From Rhyzopertha dominica (lineage: Eukaryota; Arthropoda; Insecta; Coleoptera; Bostrichidae): DNA of 64,000 bases. The notes under the pieces were generated by a model. The model had not been told where the DNA came from. It saw nothing but the letters and a program-made list of their open reading frames with translations, and made no database searches. The position numbers were made by a program, and so were the translations under genes. The DNA lies in the NCBI GenBank assembly GCA_025024175.1, contig QCXZ01000041.1, positions 20,703,786-20,767,785 of the forward strand. The letters run 5' to 3'. Positions 48,431 to 59,990 of the stretch are shown here, in pieces; the first letter of the stretch is position 1, and every line of letters begins with the position of its first letter.

Positions 48431-49420
48431 CCGTTACGTTTTGTTCTTTATTGCTGATTGGTCCCGGAGGAAAAGGATGTGACTTGAGGAAGGACTGCCG
48501 TCTGAAATAGGGATCCTTTAGTTTGTTTATGCTTCCTGGGTCGGTGCAAGCTTAGCGGCTTGTTTTAAACTAGGGCAGCGCTTAATTTTGCTTTTGTTGG
48601 CGAGAAAAAGAAATCTGTTGCCGTAAAATTGACGTTTCTAACACTCATGGATGATGGTAGCTTTTTGAAGGGTTTATTGTTGTGATAAAATCTTTTCATG
48701 TTATGATCAATTGATTCTGGTTTCGATATAGCAGAATTACAAATTCTAATCCATACGTGGTATAGCTGTAAATATAATTCTATAGTCGGTAAACTGCACA
48801 GAGGATTATTATGTATAATCGTTGAAACGTGAGCTCTTTATAAATATCATCTATCTTTCTCTACACTCAAAATGGTGTCAGAATCGCTTCTAACTCAACA
48901 AATGTTATACGGCAACGCTGGCTATTTCAAAGCTACTTTTATTATGCTTGAAACTATAATCGTACTACATGTAAGTGATTCATGCATCATTGAACGCAAC
49001 TATTATTACTTTGACAGAAACTTGTCATCTGCTTGTCGAAATATTTAATATATTTCAATAAGAAAAATCGAGATTTTGTTTTGTAGGATAATTCACTTTA
49101 AGGTTGGAGATAGCTTAGATTTCGGAGCTGTGGGGTGTCAAGGTTTCGGGTTAAGTATATATTACTATATCACAATTATGTGAGGTTATGACTGTAGTAA
49201 GTAAGCCTGTTAAATTGTACTCTAATGGACTAAAAAATGTTTTTAGCCTGCCGCGATGGTGAAATTCACAGATAAGAAGTGGCAGTGACGTTAGCCAAGT
49301 CTGAAAGTTGGTGACCGCAGCCAAAGGGAGTTGTGGCGGACGTAATTGTGTAAGGTTGTGTAATATCCTACAAGCAAGTTATTGTTATTATATATAATCT
49401 TTGAAAGGAAAATAGATCAG
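48431..49420. other. Intergenic DNA; a weak second copy of the inverted-repeat motif near 48963
   Basis: TAAGTGATTCATGCA near 48973 resembles the core of the terminal repeats at 43989 and 49453. It could mark the left end of a shorter, about 490-bp, element ending at 49453. Confidence 0.3.
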
Positions 49421-49453
49421 CCTGCGTTGCATGAATCATTTATAGAAACTCTG
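49421..49453 (-). repeat. Right member of a long terminal-inverted-repeat pair
   Basis: It is the inverted copy of 43989-44021 with TA directly outside (49454-49455). About 160 bp inside, ATGGTGAAATTCACAGATAA near 49257 resembles the start of the N-terminal domain of some insect mariner-type elements, but it does not continue as an open frame. Confidence 0.75.
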
Positions 49454-50427
49454 TATCAGTTTTAAAGGTATGGAGGTGCTAATATAAAAAAAGTATCGGA
49501 GTCACATTTAAAACAAATGCGATTAGAAAAAGTGCTCTTGAAGAGAGCGCTCGGTGCACGGCACCCTGAACCTGTTACGGACTCAGTTCGGTAAAATGAA
49601 GCATGGGCTATTCTTTCTAATCGATGATGCAAGTTCCTGGATACCGGTTCCTTTAGATAAAATACACCTAAACCATTTTATTGCGTTAACAAACTGAGCA
49701 CGAACTTATACAAACACTAGTGCAAATGTTTAGCTAAGTAACACTTAGTTTACTGGTTGAAAGAAGCGCATTCTGTTATAAGGCTCTACTGCAGTTCTTA
49801 AAGTCTTTCTAGTTTAGTCAAATCCAAATCCAAATCCGAGGAACGAACAGGGCATTTTTAGAATTAGATCTTGACATGTCTGAAATAATACTGATCTACG
49901 TTCTCGTGAAATTTGCATTTCTCGAATAAGAAATATTCAACATCTTATCTTACATATTTGGAAGGTAAATCGAGAGGTTTACCCCTATAAATATACGCGA
50001 CCGAGATAATCCCCAAAATAATCTGATGCAATTTAACGGATACATGGAAATGGACTATTTCAGTTACTTACAAAGCTGCAGGGTTTTTTGGTTGGGAACC
50101 CAACACTGGATGATCTCTAATAACCAATTATTGTTACCGATCACTAACCATCAAACGTCTGGTCTTTCGTTTTGAGGTACATTCCGTGAATTCCTTCCTA
50201 AAAGACAATGTCATCAAGCGGTGCCAATGGGTATGGTATGGGCAAAAGTATTTAGAGGTAGACGTAGAACTNTGTATATACAGAGCCTTACTTCGGCAAG
50301 GAAGAAAGCATGGAATGTACACACATAATTCTCATGCCTTATGCGCACATGAGTTTACAAGCATATTTGGGAAACGTATGGTACATTTATAACATTTTCA
50401 TTATATTTAAATGTTATATGATCTAGA

Positions 50428-50632
50428 TTGCACTAAGGGAACAATTTATACTCTTTTTCAAGTGCCAAAAGATGAAAAAACTCGTGAACAGTGGACAAAA
50501 GCTGATTCTGATACATATTCCAATATGGTATTAAACAAAACTCTTATTACGTTTGTAAAATATGTCGAACAATTAGATATCGTTGCTTTTTATGATGTAA
50601 AGGATGCAACTTGCAAAATTTTTCAACGAGTA
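50428..50632 (+). pseudogene. Decayed THAP-like exon
   Basis: An exon-like frame lies between an acceptor (ATGATCTAG) and a donor (CGA|GTAAGT). It contains FQVPKDEKTREQWTKA, which resembles the FPKDE..R..W core of THAP zinc fingers, and EQLDIVAFYDVKD, which fits the segment after the last Cys/His pair. One Cys is present in DCTKG, but the expected C..H of the finger is lost (ITFVKYVEQ). Family assignment is tentative. Confidence 0.45.
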
Positions 50633-50713
50633 AGTGTAATAGGTTTTTTAAATTTAAATTCGTCCTACGTTTCTCTACAATGCATCAGATGTTTTCACGT
50701 TAAAATTAGGTAA

Positions 50714-51189
50714 ACTTATACGAGAGATAAAGTCCACCTGTAATTTTTTCAATAAAAAAAAAGTAACTGTAACATTAGTTTACACTGCGCGTCAGCAAAA
50801 CAATATTTGTCATTTAATGAAAAGAGCATAAAAAGTAATTAGCGATAAGTTAGTTCCTGGTTTCTAGATCCCAGTTTCAGCCTATGACTCACATATTATA
50901 TAAATGTAGTGCAAAAATACATTGTGCGACAACACCGATAGTTCCATCATCGGTTACATGCTTGACAGACCACTGCACTATAACAGAAAAGATGCACCTA
51001 TGCACTAGTATAGTGAAGTTAAAATAATAAATTGGAACGTTAAGATCGGAAATTGTAAAACTCAAAACTATGAACTTCATTATTTCATGCTTTCAACTTT
51101 CATTAGCCGCAAGCATTTAAAGTCAGGTAAAGATGTAAGGTCACAATGACAAAATTGGTCTTAAATACTACTGTTCAGTGTGGTATCTT
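50714..51189. other. Intergenic DNA without identified features
   Basis: Nothing recognised. Confidence 0.35.
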
Positions 51190-51660
51190 GAAAGCAGGCA
51201 AATTGGCGACCCGGTTTTACACCAAGCACACTGGCTTCCTGCAATTGAAGCTGCGTGCGTCCGCCCCCCATGCGCGAATCCGGAACTTAGTTAATTGTTT
51301 CCATTTCGACATCGAAGGGCATAATTGCTCCTGTGCCTGGGCTGGTCAGGGCACATACTCGAAATGGTTACGAGCAAAACATATTCGGAACAATACAGCG
51401 CACAGCCGTTAGCGTCACACTAACGAAATTAAGCTCTCGCATTTCAAACGCTGAAACAACCTGGAAACTATTATTGTTCATCAGCCGTAAGCTCTGAATG
51501 TATAGCAATTTGCTCTGTCATGCGAAAAATAATAATTGGATTGGGATCGTTAAGGAACACAGGGCGGCAGGCCAGCTGTGAGGGGGTGGGACAACGCGAC
51601 AATACTGTGTATCAAATATTGTCATAATTCGCTCAAAACTGGGACGCGCCTGATTAATAT
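51190..51660. other. Complex, mixed-composition island, possible regulatory DNA
   Basis: Contrasts with its AT-rich flanks. Contains GC-rich parts (GCGTCCGCCCCCCATGCGCG) beside homeodomain-type cores (GTTAATTGTTTCC, ATAATAATTGGATTGGG). No frame has a recognisable domain and no repeat boundary was seen. Confidence 0.3.
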
Positions 51661-52440
51661 GATGTGTGGAACAACGGTTCGCCTGTGTTTAGGTTAGGTG
51701 TTGCGTATATTAAACATTTCTATTTGGATGTAGGGTGAACTTTATAACCCTTTATGATTACATACAACACTTAACGATTATATTACCGCACTAAAGATGA
51801 AAAACACAATACACGATAAAAAAACAGCTGTACTAAANCTAGCATTCTTCATCGTCCATTACTGTTCGGTAATATAACAGATAAAACAGTTAAAATATAA
51901 GTAATTGTCGATACCTTCTATTTTGCGCATTACAAGAGAAGCACGAACATAATGGCTGTATGCACTCATATTGGTGTACCTATATAAATCTAAACATGTT
52001 ATTTCCTTTGGACGGACACGTGTACAAAACTTTTATAAAGAAAAATAGCTAGGAACATTTCTATACATAAGTAGGTTGAAAACTAGCCGATCATTTGATC
52101 GTGCTTTGTTTCAGGATCGATTTTGGCTGTCATTTCAAGCACATATCAAAACTACACTAGGGCAGACCGGGGCCAGTTGTAACACCATCAGCACTAACCG
52201 AAACAATAGAATAGCAGCGCTATTTAACTACAATATTATTAACTAGACTTCGTCGTTTATTTCTGCGTCCGCGTCACAGTGGAGACAAACTTAGTGTATA
52301 TAGTCTAAGATTCATATTATAACTGTATACGTAGGTACCCTCATTTGCTATTTGATCATGACAAAGATTATATGAGGAAAAAGAGAAAATGGTTCCCCTC
52401 ACGGTAGCATGCCCAACGGACACATTATTTGCCTTGAAAA
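51661..52440. other. Intergenic DNA without identified features
   Basis: AGGGCAGACCGGGGCCAGTT near 52161 looks like an element terminus but has no partner that I can find. Confidence 0.3.
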
Positions 52441-52470
52441 ATCAGTAAGATGTGGCGAAACGTCGGCCAA
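52441..52470 (+). mobile_element. Penelope-like 3' motif
   Basis: AAGATGTGGCGAAACGTCGG on the plus strand matches the GATG...GCGAAACGT signature of Penelope-like 3' ends. No coding remnant was recognised upstream. Confidence 0.45.
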
Positions 52471-55400
52471 TGATTAAATGTCGAATAAAGCATAATGTGG
52501 TCTGGAATATCTCAAAAAGCTCCCTCGTAATTAATGAAATGGCGCAACAGACGAAGAAAACTAAATTGATCTTATTATAAGGTTTACGCTATGGTAACTT
52601 CAAGGCTATCTATTAGTAGCCTTTAAGAATATATTACCCACTACTACTATCTATTCGGTCCTGAATTCTCTATTTCACCAAGCAGCGTCAATTTATGAAA
52701 CTGGAAGATTTCAAATTCAAATGTAACACTTAGTCTGGTTAACAACGGGTATAACAACTGTGAGGTACAATCTGCCCTTAATGACCATCCTCAATTCAAA
52801 TCCAAGCAGATCCTCGAACCTCCAAGTTATAGATCAGCTACATTACTTCCACGTGTTCAAGTGCACAGTTATAATTGGCCAAAGCTTGAAAGCAATTATT
52901 TATCTGAATTATCTTCCATTCTCCTTCAAAATGTTACAAATATATCGGTCTTTGAAATATACAACAAACCCTGTCATTTAAAGGTATTTATAGTATTCCT
53001 TGCTCATAAGGCGCCGCCTAAATCGATGGAAAATGCCAGATATATTCAAAACCCTCTTACTATACACAAACACTAAATGAAATTAGGTCTCTTCTCCAAT
53101 CAGCGGTAGCTGAACATCAATGAGAAGCCGGTCAATCCTTAATTTAATAATATCTCAGTTCCCGCGAAAGGCTGATTCTACACCATTTAAAAATTTTGAG
53201 AATCCATTGAGACTTGAAACTCGAACAGCCTGAACTGCAGAAGGTTGGTATCAAATCTTAGTATCTGGAATACAAACACCATCCTCGAAACCTCTTTCCC
53301 GCACCGTTCAAAGATTCCCGCTGCCAACATAAAACCAGACGCCAACCGCCCTCTTTCTACCACTTCGGGATTTGGTTGCTCTGTGACGTTCTTGAGTTAA
53401 GTTTATGTCACATCCCATATTGCCGCCCGACGCTATATCTAAAACTGGCGCTGTTTAACCCAACCACAGTATGTTTGAATATAGAAAGCTATCAAAGATA
53501 ATATATTTCATTAACCGTAGACTTGGTGTTTATTTGTGACACCGTGTGCGCCTGTGCACTGTTATCCACTTTGATTCTTTTCATACTTCAAAAAAAGGGT
53601 ATAAATAGATAATACACAATCTTCATCATCTAAGCCTGACTGGGCAGACGAGAGCCTACCACGACTTTTGCAGGGTTTTATTCTTTTCTTTTCCTTTACT
53701 TCTTCTACTTGCGCCACTACGCCACTAGTTAAGAGGGGCGTTTACCTAGAGCGAAGCGGGTCATTTTAAGCAACTACCGTTTTACATTTTACCGAGTTAT
53801 TCGAAACTTTTTCGAAGTGAAATTTCGACATGGCAATGACAAAAGATGTAGCTACAACGTAGAGTTCGAGTTTTTCTGAATTTGGTACGGTAATGTAAAT
53901 ATTTGTTGTTATATTTTGCTTAAAAATGCGTATTTTTGGCGGGCTACTTCTCGAAAACTAAGGCACATAATCGAAAAATTCGACCTCCATGTTGTAGCTA
54001 CATATTTCTTTGTACGCTACCAAAAACATGAGCACGATAAATGAGTAAAAACATTCAAAATATCTAAAATCGCAAACCCTTTCGCACGAATCCGTCACGA
54101 GAGCGGAATGCGAATGCCCATCCCCACCAGGTGCGTCGCATGGTATCCAGTGAACAGTGAGGTCAAGATACAAACCTGCCGGGAATGATCGAGCGGTATA
54201 CGATCTATTCCGATATGACTGGATTTCTAAGATTGTATGTTTAAATACACGTGACAAGTTTAATGTTAAAAGCTCTTTCACATTAATTTACTGTCTGCCG
54301 AAGCAATGGGGAGGCGGAATGAAAATTATTATAAAAGTTCCTTCGGAAATCATAGTCGACATGCAGTTAGAATGAAATGTTATTTAGTTCCTATTTACAG
54401 AAATAAATGGGTTATTCCATATTTTGAATAACCTGATATAATATCATAGTAAGTTACTAATATCATGCTTACTTTTTTACGCACACTAAAGTCAGCAATT
54501 TTCCGAATAGTAGTTTAGCCCGTCTGTTGCTCGTACGATCTTTGCGTGATATCAACCTATCGGCTACCATGTCCCGCTGGTAATACGGGTTGCATAGTTT
54601 ACATTTCTGCCCAAGTAAATGCCCCTTTTAAGGTTTTGTATCGAAAACTTGTATAATAGGTAGCCCTATTTTATTGACATTACCATAGGCTTTAGCTTTT
54701 AGATGGGTATATCGAATACTTTACTGTTCCAATACGGAAAACTTCGGCGATTTATAAGGCTGTTTTGAACGATAGTGCCGATAGCGCCGTCTGGACAGTT
54801 GCATACGGAACTAGCATTCCAATACATGGTTTCAAACGGTATTGTAGAGGATATTTAAGACAAATGCAATCAATAAAGTTGGAATAAAACGCGAGAACCG
54901 GGTTAGCAATAGAAATAACTACAATTCAATAATAATGTGGGGCCTTCAAGTGGTAGGTATCTACCAGTTATTACATGGTCAAATAAAGCTACTAAACTAG
55001 CTAAACTAACTCAGACACTTTTATACAGTAAACTTATCCAACTTAAGTTAGCTTAACAATAACAATGAATACTTAACTACATTACTTTATGCTACCAATG
55101 GTATTCGCACTGTAGCTCGATCTGTTTCCTTTGTTTGTACATACCATGCTTTTGTAATAAATAAATGATGCTTAAACAATTAACATTTAAATTTGTACCA
55201 AGTCTACCATGCACGAGAAAAGTAACAAGAATTACTAAGTTGTCGTATCTCGCCTATCAATGCTTATTTTAACAGATTGTTTTCGCAGAACTATGGCACT
55301 AACAAAGATATTTTTCTACTGTTAAACTTTTGGAAACTTACATTTGACAGCCCGGTTTCCAGAAATTCCCACATTTCCGAACGCAAATTTAGTTAACTAT

Positions 55401-56422
55401 AATATAGCAAACAAATGCACAAGGCACACAGAAGGATTTCAGACTACATCAAAAGCTTTAGAGAAACTAAAAAGACCTAAGAATAAATATACTTATTTTA
55501 ACAGTAGCAGGCGGTCGAGCGTAGTGCCTGAAACAGCATTACAAATGCATATAAGGAAAAGTTTTTGTGCTTTCGTCAGAGAGTGCATTAGTTTATTAAT
55601 CTTACATATTGCTGTAATGCTCGTGAGGTCGCTATTGTTTATTGAAACATAAAATTATCCTTTACTCTCGTCAAAATACTCACCCATCAGCCTGGAATCT
55701 CGTTCATAGCTAGAGGGTATTCATGCTCTAGTGCTCTAATTTTCCTCTTCTGTATTCTATTTCAATCCCGCTTAGGAATACAGTTTAAACAATTTAAATA
55801 CTTGTAAAACTTAAATCAACCTAATCCTGCTTATTATAATATATTCCAAAGGTTTACGGTTTAATCCGAGACACCTTAGAGGCAGCTTCAGTGAAACTTG
55901 ATGAGGTCACTTTTGTTTTAGACGAAAACACATTGTAATATAACATTCGACGTTTTCATAACAACCCTCTTTGCTTGTAGCTCTCGCCCCGAATTTTTAA
56001 TAGGAAAGGTAATAAGTAGTACCTCATTTTGAAGGTCCTTTGCAGCATTTTTGTAAATGCGTAAGAGAAGGAAAATTATTATTTTTTCGAAAAATGTATT
56101 TTTTATGAAAAACTTGTAATTACATCATGTTTGAAATGATTGAATTTCCAAAATGGCTACCATCAACTTCCATGTAAGCATTAACTGGCGACTATGCAAA
56201 AAAATATAGATCCGTGTTCCAAGTTTGTGATGTTGCCAGCAACGTACTGGTCGGTGTTCCAGAGTATTCCCAAAGCTGTCTACTTGAATCAACAATTGTC
56301 AACATTATTCTAAACTTAAAAACAATAATTGTTTTTGAGTTTTAAGTTTAAGTTTAATTATTAATGTATTTGCTGTTAATTGGTGTATTTTTATTAATTT
56401 AACGTTTATATTTTGCAATTTA
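52471..56422. other. Intergenic DNA without identified genes
   Basis: Frames at 52760-53076, 53958-54281 and 55344-55652 show no family motifs that I can support. A GC-richer stretch at about 53280-53460 is unexplained. Confidence 0.35.
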
Positions 56423-56426
56423 AAGT

Positions 56427-56520
56427 GACTTACGGAAAGAAGTGTTTTGCACCAGCTTGTGCAAATAGCACTATTAGTGCCCCAGAAAAAACTATGGTGT
56501 AAAGTTGTAGAAGTACCAGT
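56427..56520 (+). pseudogene. THAP-like zinc-finger fragment
   Basis: YGKKCFAPACANSTISAPEKTMV, split by a stop, resembles the start of THAP-type fingers (C....C.N....P.K.FV.VP). A frame change just after the stop continues as KVVEVPVTSS. It resembles the exon at 62891 (NKCCFVAGCKNT...KTFVTVP). No other part of the finger was recognised. Confidence 0.5.
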
Positions 56521-56999
56521 AACGTCAAGTCATACTTAAATCAAAATATACTAATGTATATCAACATGTATGTACCTATGTGTATGTACGTTTTGGCATT
56601 TCAAATATTATTGCACTAATAGTATTACCAATCGTCTACTTCAAACATTTCCTACTTCGGAACTCATGAAGTCCAAATTGTTTTTGTAGAAGTCGTCGAT
56701 CATATGCAAATAAATTTTCGGTAAATTATCCGACGATCCCTTTACATACCCTTGCACCATAATTGCATAATACAAATTATCCGAAGATACAAAGAAAAAT
56801 TTAATTTTAGCTCAACAGTTGTCAAACGTGAAATGGTAACCCCCACTCCTAGCGGAACTCATGACGTTACGAGCAAAATTCAAATTGCGAGGGAAATTTT
56901 TAAAGGTAAAACTAATACTCTAAAACATTTCAAAACTTTTTGCTGGTGGCATCGCTATCTGTGGTACTTGGCAAAGTCCGACATATCCCCACTGCTTGC

Positions 57000-57480
57000 C
57001 TGATATTCTTGATTATATGTAGGGTCAACTGCTGGCACTCAAACACAGTTCCTTGACGTAATTACTTCAAGAATGCTGCTGGCGTTTCTAAAATATTCAA
57101 CTTCAAGTGTTCCCAAACGAGAAAATCAACGGGTGTGAGATCGAGAGACCTTGCTGGTCTTTTAACACGTCCTCTTCGTTCCATTCAGTGCACGTAAAAT
57201 TTGTAATTAAGGAATTGTCTTACAAGGACAGCATAAATGCGTTACTTCTTTACCCTATTCCACGATCGCAATGATATGGGGATAAACTAGTGTGTCTAAC
57301 TTCGCAAGATAAAGCTGGCTGTTAAAATTTACCTTAAGAAAGAAAGGCCCTGCAAAATGATCACCTAATATCCCTGGCCACAGATTATTATTTTTGTCAC
57401 TGGCGGTGTACCTCACGCATCAAGCGATTAACATCGTTTCGGTATATGCAGTTATGCCGATTAAAATGGCCATTTAAAAA
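57000..57480 (-). pseudogene. Mariner-type transposase 3' relic
   Basis: On the minus strand, in order: NRHNCIYRNDVNRLMREV, a VARDIRG-like stretch matching NVWAGILGD with LIGPFFL-like residues in the next frame, NSQLYLAKL, then MERRGRVKRPARSLDLTPVDFLVWEHL and a C-terminal helix. The last segment matches W(P/A)ARSPDLTPLDFFLWG of insect mariner-like transposases, which carries the third catalytic residue. Several stops and shifts are present. Confidence 0.7.
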
Positions 57481-57899
57481 TCATATACTCGCTTGAAAAG
57501 TAAATATTGCAAAGAAAAAGTGGATTATTATTGAAACGTTCTATTAAGTTTTTACAGAATTTCAGTCGATTGTTAAAATTGTCTTCATTTAGTTCGTTTA
57601 CTAGATGATTTTTGAGAAAATACAATTTATGTTTGTGGAGCTCTGGCAGATCATCTGAACGCAGGGCGAAGCCAGCTAGAGCTAGCGTGAACTTGGCTCA
57701 CCCACATATTTCTTAAAAAAGGTATAGTAAAAAACAAAGGACAATTGCTAGTAAACAAACAATTTACATTAGAATTTATTTGTTCGCTGAATGGGTCGGG
57801 CCAGGTTAACATCCGTTGAGAATCTGATACATTTAATCACTTCCTTTAGTCTACGTTGCAGACGGTGTGGGATATCAGATCTCATAACATACACGTTTT
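57481..57899. other. Intergenic DNA without identified features
   Basis: Nothing recognised. Confidence 0.35.
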
Positions 57900-58080
57900 A
57901 TATATGCAGTTGTCTGAAGCAATTCACGATCGCTTTGAGAGCCGAATAAATCGTTTTAAAGGCCGCAAATGATCAAATATCTGCAACTGATGCAACTCGC
58001 CATCGTTTTAACTGATCGGCCGTCACCGGCAGCAACCCTGCAGTCCGATAGCCGTTCCCTCAAGGCGCCACTCTATCATA
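57900..58080. other. Complex, mixed-composition island, possible regulatory DNA
   Basis: Contains CAATTCACGATCGCTTTGAG, GAATAAATCGTTTTAAAGGC and CAAATGATCAAATATCTGCA, a mix of homeodomain-like and E-box-like words, without repeat structure or coding signal. Confidence 0.3.
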
Positions 58081-58799
58081 TTACATCTTGATATTGTGTA
58101 AAAAAAATATCGAACTCAGCCGCTAGTCCTGTCTTTTTTACTGACCCTTGTACATTTCTGTTCCACGAGAAACTCGAACGATTCTTATTGGCGGCCTCCT
58201 CTGATTGGATTTTGATTTATCGGGTTGTTTTACATTCCCCGGCAATCCAAGGATAATGCGGACTTGGATTGAAAAAGAAATTTATGGACAAAACTGGAAC
58301 GAACTCGGTTAAACCGCTTGTTGAGGTTGTTTGGAAGGTTATTTTTGGTCTAAATAGAATATAACTATCTTTAGCAGTAAACATTTTCAAGGAAGGTAGT
58401 TATTGAACAGCAATAAGTTATACAGGGTATTTCCATGATCGATGTCATATATTCTAGTTCGTGTTCCTGACCTGAAAATACAACGAACAGCTTTTATTAC
58501 CATAACTCCGGGAATGGTTCGTATCCAATAAATAGATTTTTCTTTTCTTCAAAACGATCATTTCGGAATTCTGGAAGAATGTTATAATAAGTCAATACCA
58601 ATAATTTAGAATAGCAGACACCTTCATATCTGTAACACGGACGGCGTTGGGGAAGGAGCAAAAAGGTTTTTATTGAAAAACAAAATTATTAAAAATGTAC
58701 TTTCCTGAAAGAGCATAAAAAGAAGTATATAACTGGGGCTGTTATTCTTCGACTAATACGAGCTGTTTTTGAAGCGAACTGTTAAAAGAAGCCTTCTTA
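58081..58799. other. Intergenic DNA; possible element end near 58422
   Basis: ATACAGGGTATTTCCATGAT near 58421 resembles a DNA-transposon terminus. No partner end was confirmed. Confidence 0.3.
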
Positions 58800-58854
58800 C
58801 TGATATATACTTACGGCTTCGTTGGCCGTGGGTGTGGCGATTTTTCCTTCGCGG

Positions 58855-58890
58855 ATGTTTCGCCCGTTGCTTTGGTGAGCATCTTCAGAG
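58855..58890 (-). ncRNA. Degenerate hammerhead-like motif at the Penelope 3' end
   Basis: CTGAAGATG and CGAAACAT flank CTCACCAAAGCAACGGG on the minus strand. The arrangement follows the hammerhead core, but CUGAUGA is altered, so loss of activity is likely. Confidence 0.45.
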
Positions 58891-58944
58891 ACGAGTTCAT
58901 CGTGGCCGTAGCTGTCTCCGAGCGAACACAGACTTACTCTCGAG

Positions 58945-58967
58945 CGTCGGCCGCTGGGTGCTCAAGT
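58945..58967. repeat. Inverted partner of the motif at 59904-59926, within the Penelope-like remnant
   Basis: GTCGGCCGCTGGGTGCTCAAG here is the inverted near-copy of CTTAAGTACCCAGCGGCGGAC at 59904. Penelope-like elements often carry repeated terminal segments (pseudo-LTRs) in direct or inverted order, which would explain it. Confidence 0.6.
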
Positions 58968-59869
58968 AATTATTCAGAAAGGCGAAGCCGCGTGACGACC
59001 GCGCCAGATCATGTGATCGGCATCCATCTGGCGATGTTTTCCGCAAAACCGGTATCCATACCCTGTTTATTTTCAATGTTTCCTCCTTGCGGTTGAAATT
59101 TTCTTGGTGTTTGTAGATCTCAATAGCTTCACCTAGGCGAGTGTAGTAGTGTTTGGCAGTATCAAGAATCCTTGTCTGGACGAAGTAAATATTATGTCCC
59201 CATTTGAGGACATGTTCCGCAACAGCAGATCTTTCAGTTAGTCCAAAGCGGTAGCGTCTCGTTTTCCTTTATTTTTGTAGCAGCACTTCTTTTGATGGTT
59301 CCATGCTTTTCCGCAACCGCAGGATATACTGTTATACTCCTCCTGAAGATAAGGAATCTTGCTTATCCTTCGTAAAAGCAAAAATGTGATGTAGCTCTTT
59401 TGTAGATTTATAGACAGTTTACAGACATCCTTTACAGTTACTTTCCTAATACGATTGGTGACGTTCCCAATGTTAGGCAGATAAGCTCTTTCCACTGGCG
59501 CTGATTGCTGGGCACAAGGATTAGGTGGCACAATTCCTTTTTCATATGTTGCGGTTCCCAAAATTCGTTGTGCTCGCTCAACCAGGGTTTTAATGACACC
59601 TTTTTTTCTGCCTACGATGATAGTTGAAATCTTTGTTCAGGTAGCGGTCCGTGTGGGTAGGTTTGCGATAAACCTGATTCGTCCTTCTGGTGATTTAAAC
59701 ATCCAGGAAGGCTAGGTTACCATCTTTCTCAGTCTCCATGGTAAACTTTATGCTTGGATATTTGCTGTTTAGGTGTTGGAGGAACTCCTGAAGAGTATCC
59801 TCGCCATGATTCCAAACTACCTTCGTATCAGACATAGTACCGATACCGACCGATCTGCCCCGATTCATT

Positions 59870-59990
59870 GACGCGGCTCCGCCAATCAGGGATAACCACT
59901 TAAGTACCCAGCGGCGGACGCGGTCCAATGATGCAGTTCCACCTACCCTGGACGACCACGTAGGCATCCGACGGCGGAAGGCGGTAAGGC
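59870..59990. repeat. Two imperfect tandem units of about 60 bp upstream of the Penelope-like coding remnant
   Basis: Each unit runs from GATG/GACG-C(A/G)G(T/C)TCC through CC(A/T)..C..GGA(T/C)(A/G)ACCAC and CC(C/G)A(G/C)G(G)CGG. They lie where the reverse-transcriptase frame loses homology, so the coding frame extending upstream to 59967 is not a real N-terminus. Confidence 0.55.

Larger units (their letters stand above)
58800..59967 (-). pseudogene. Penelope-like retroelement, 5'-truncated: end of reverse transcriptase plus GIY-YIG endonuclease remnant
   Basis: Read on the minus strand: LQEFLQHLNSKYPSIKFTME then EKDGNLAFLDV (59695-59817), the late reverse-transcriptase segment of Penelope-like elements; QVYRKPTHTDRYLNKDFNYH (about 59630-59680), the family hallmark; AYLPNIGNVTNRIRKV in the linker; then YNSISCGCGKAW near 59320-59345 and a following decayed endonuclease tail in which the usual GIY-YIG residues are altered. 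Frame changes and stops are frequent. A 3' motif with CTGAAGATG (58880-58888) and GGGCGAAACAT (about 58855-58865) ends the element. Penelope-like elements encode an unusual telomerase-related reverse transcriptase. Confidence 0.85.

Noticed and set aside
47932..48457. Two overlapping open frames in the GC-rich island as genes
   Set aside because: They are chance frames in GC-rich DNA; different phases, no motif, no splice context.
53958..54281. 107-residue minus-strand open frame
   Set aside because: A short CDAPGGDGHSHSA stretch looks repeat-derived, but I could not tie it to any family.
59818..59967. N-terminal extension of the Penelope-like frame
   Set aside because: This part is translated from the imperfect 60-bp tandem repeats, not from conserved reverse transcriptase.
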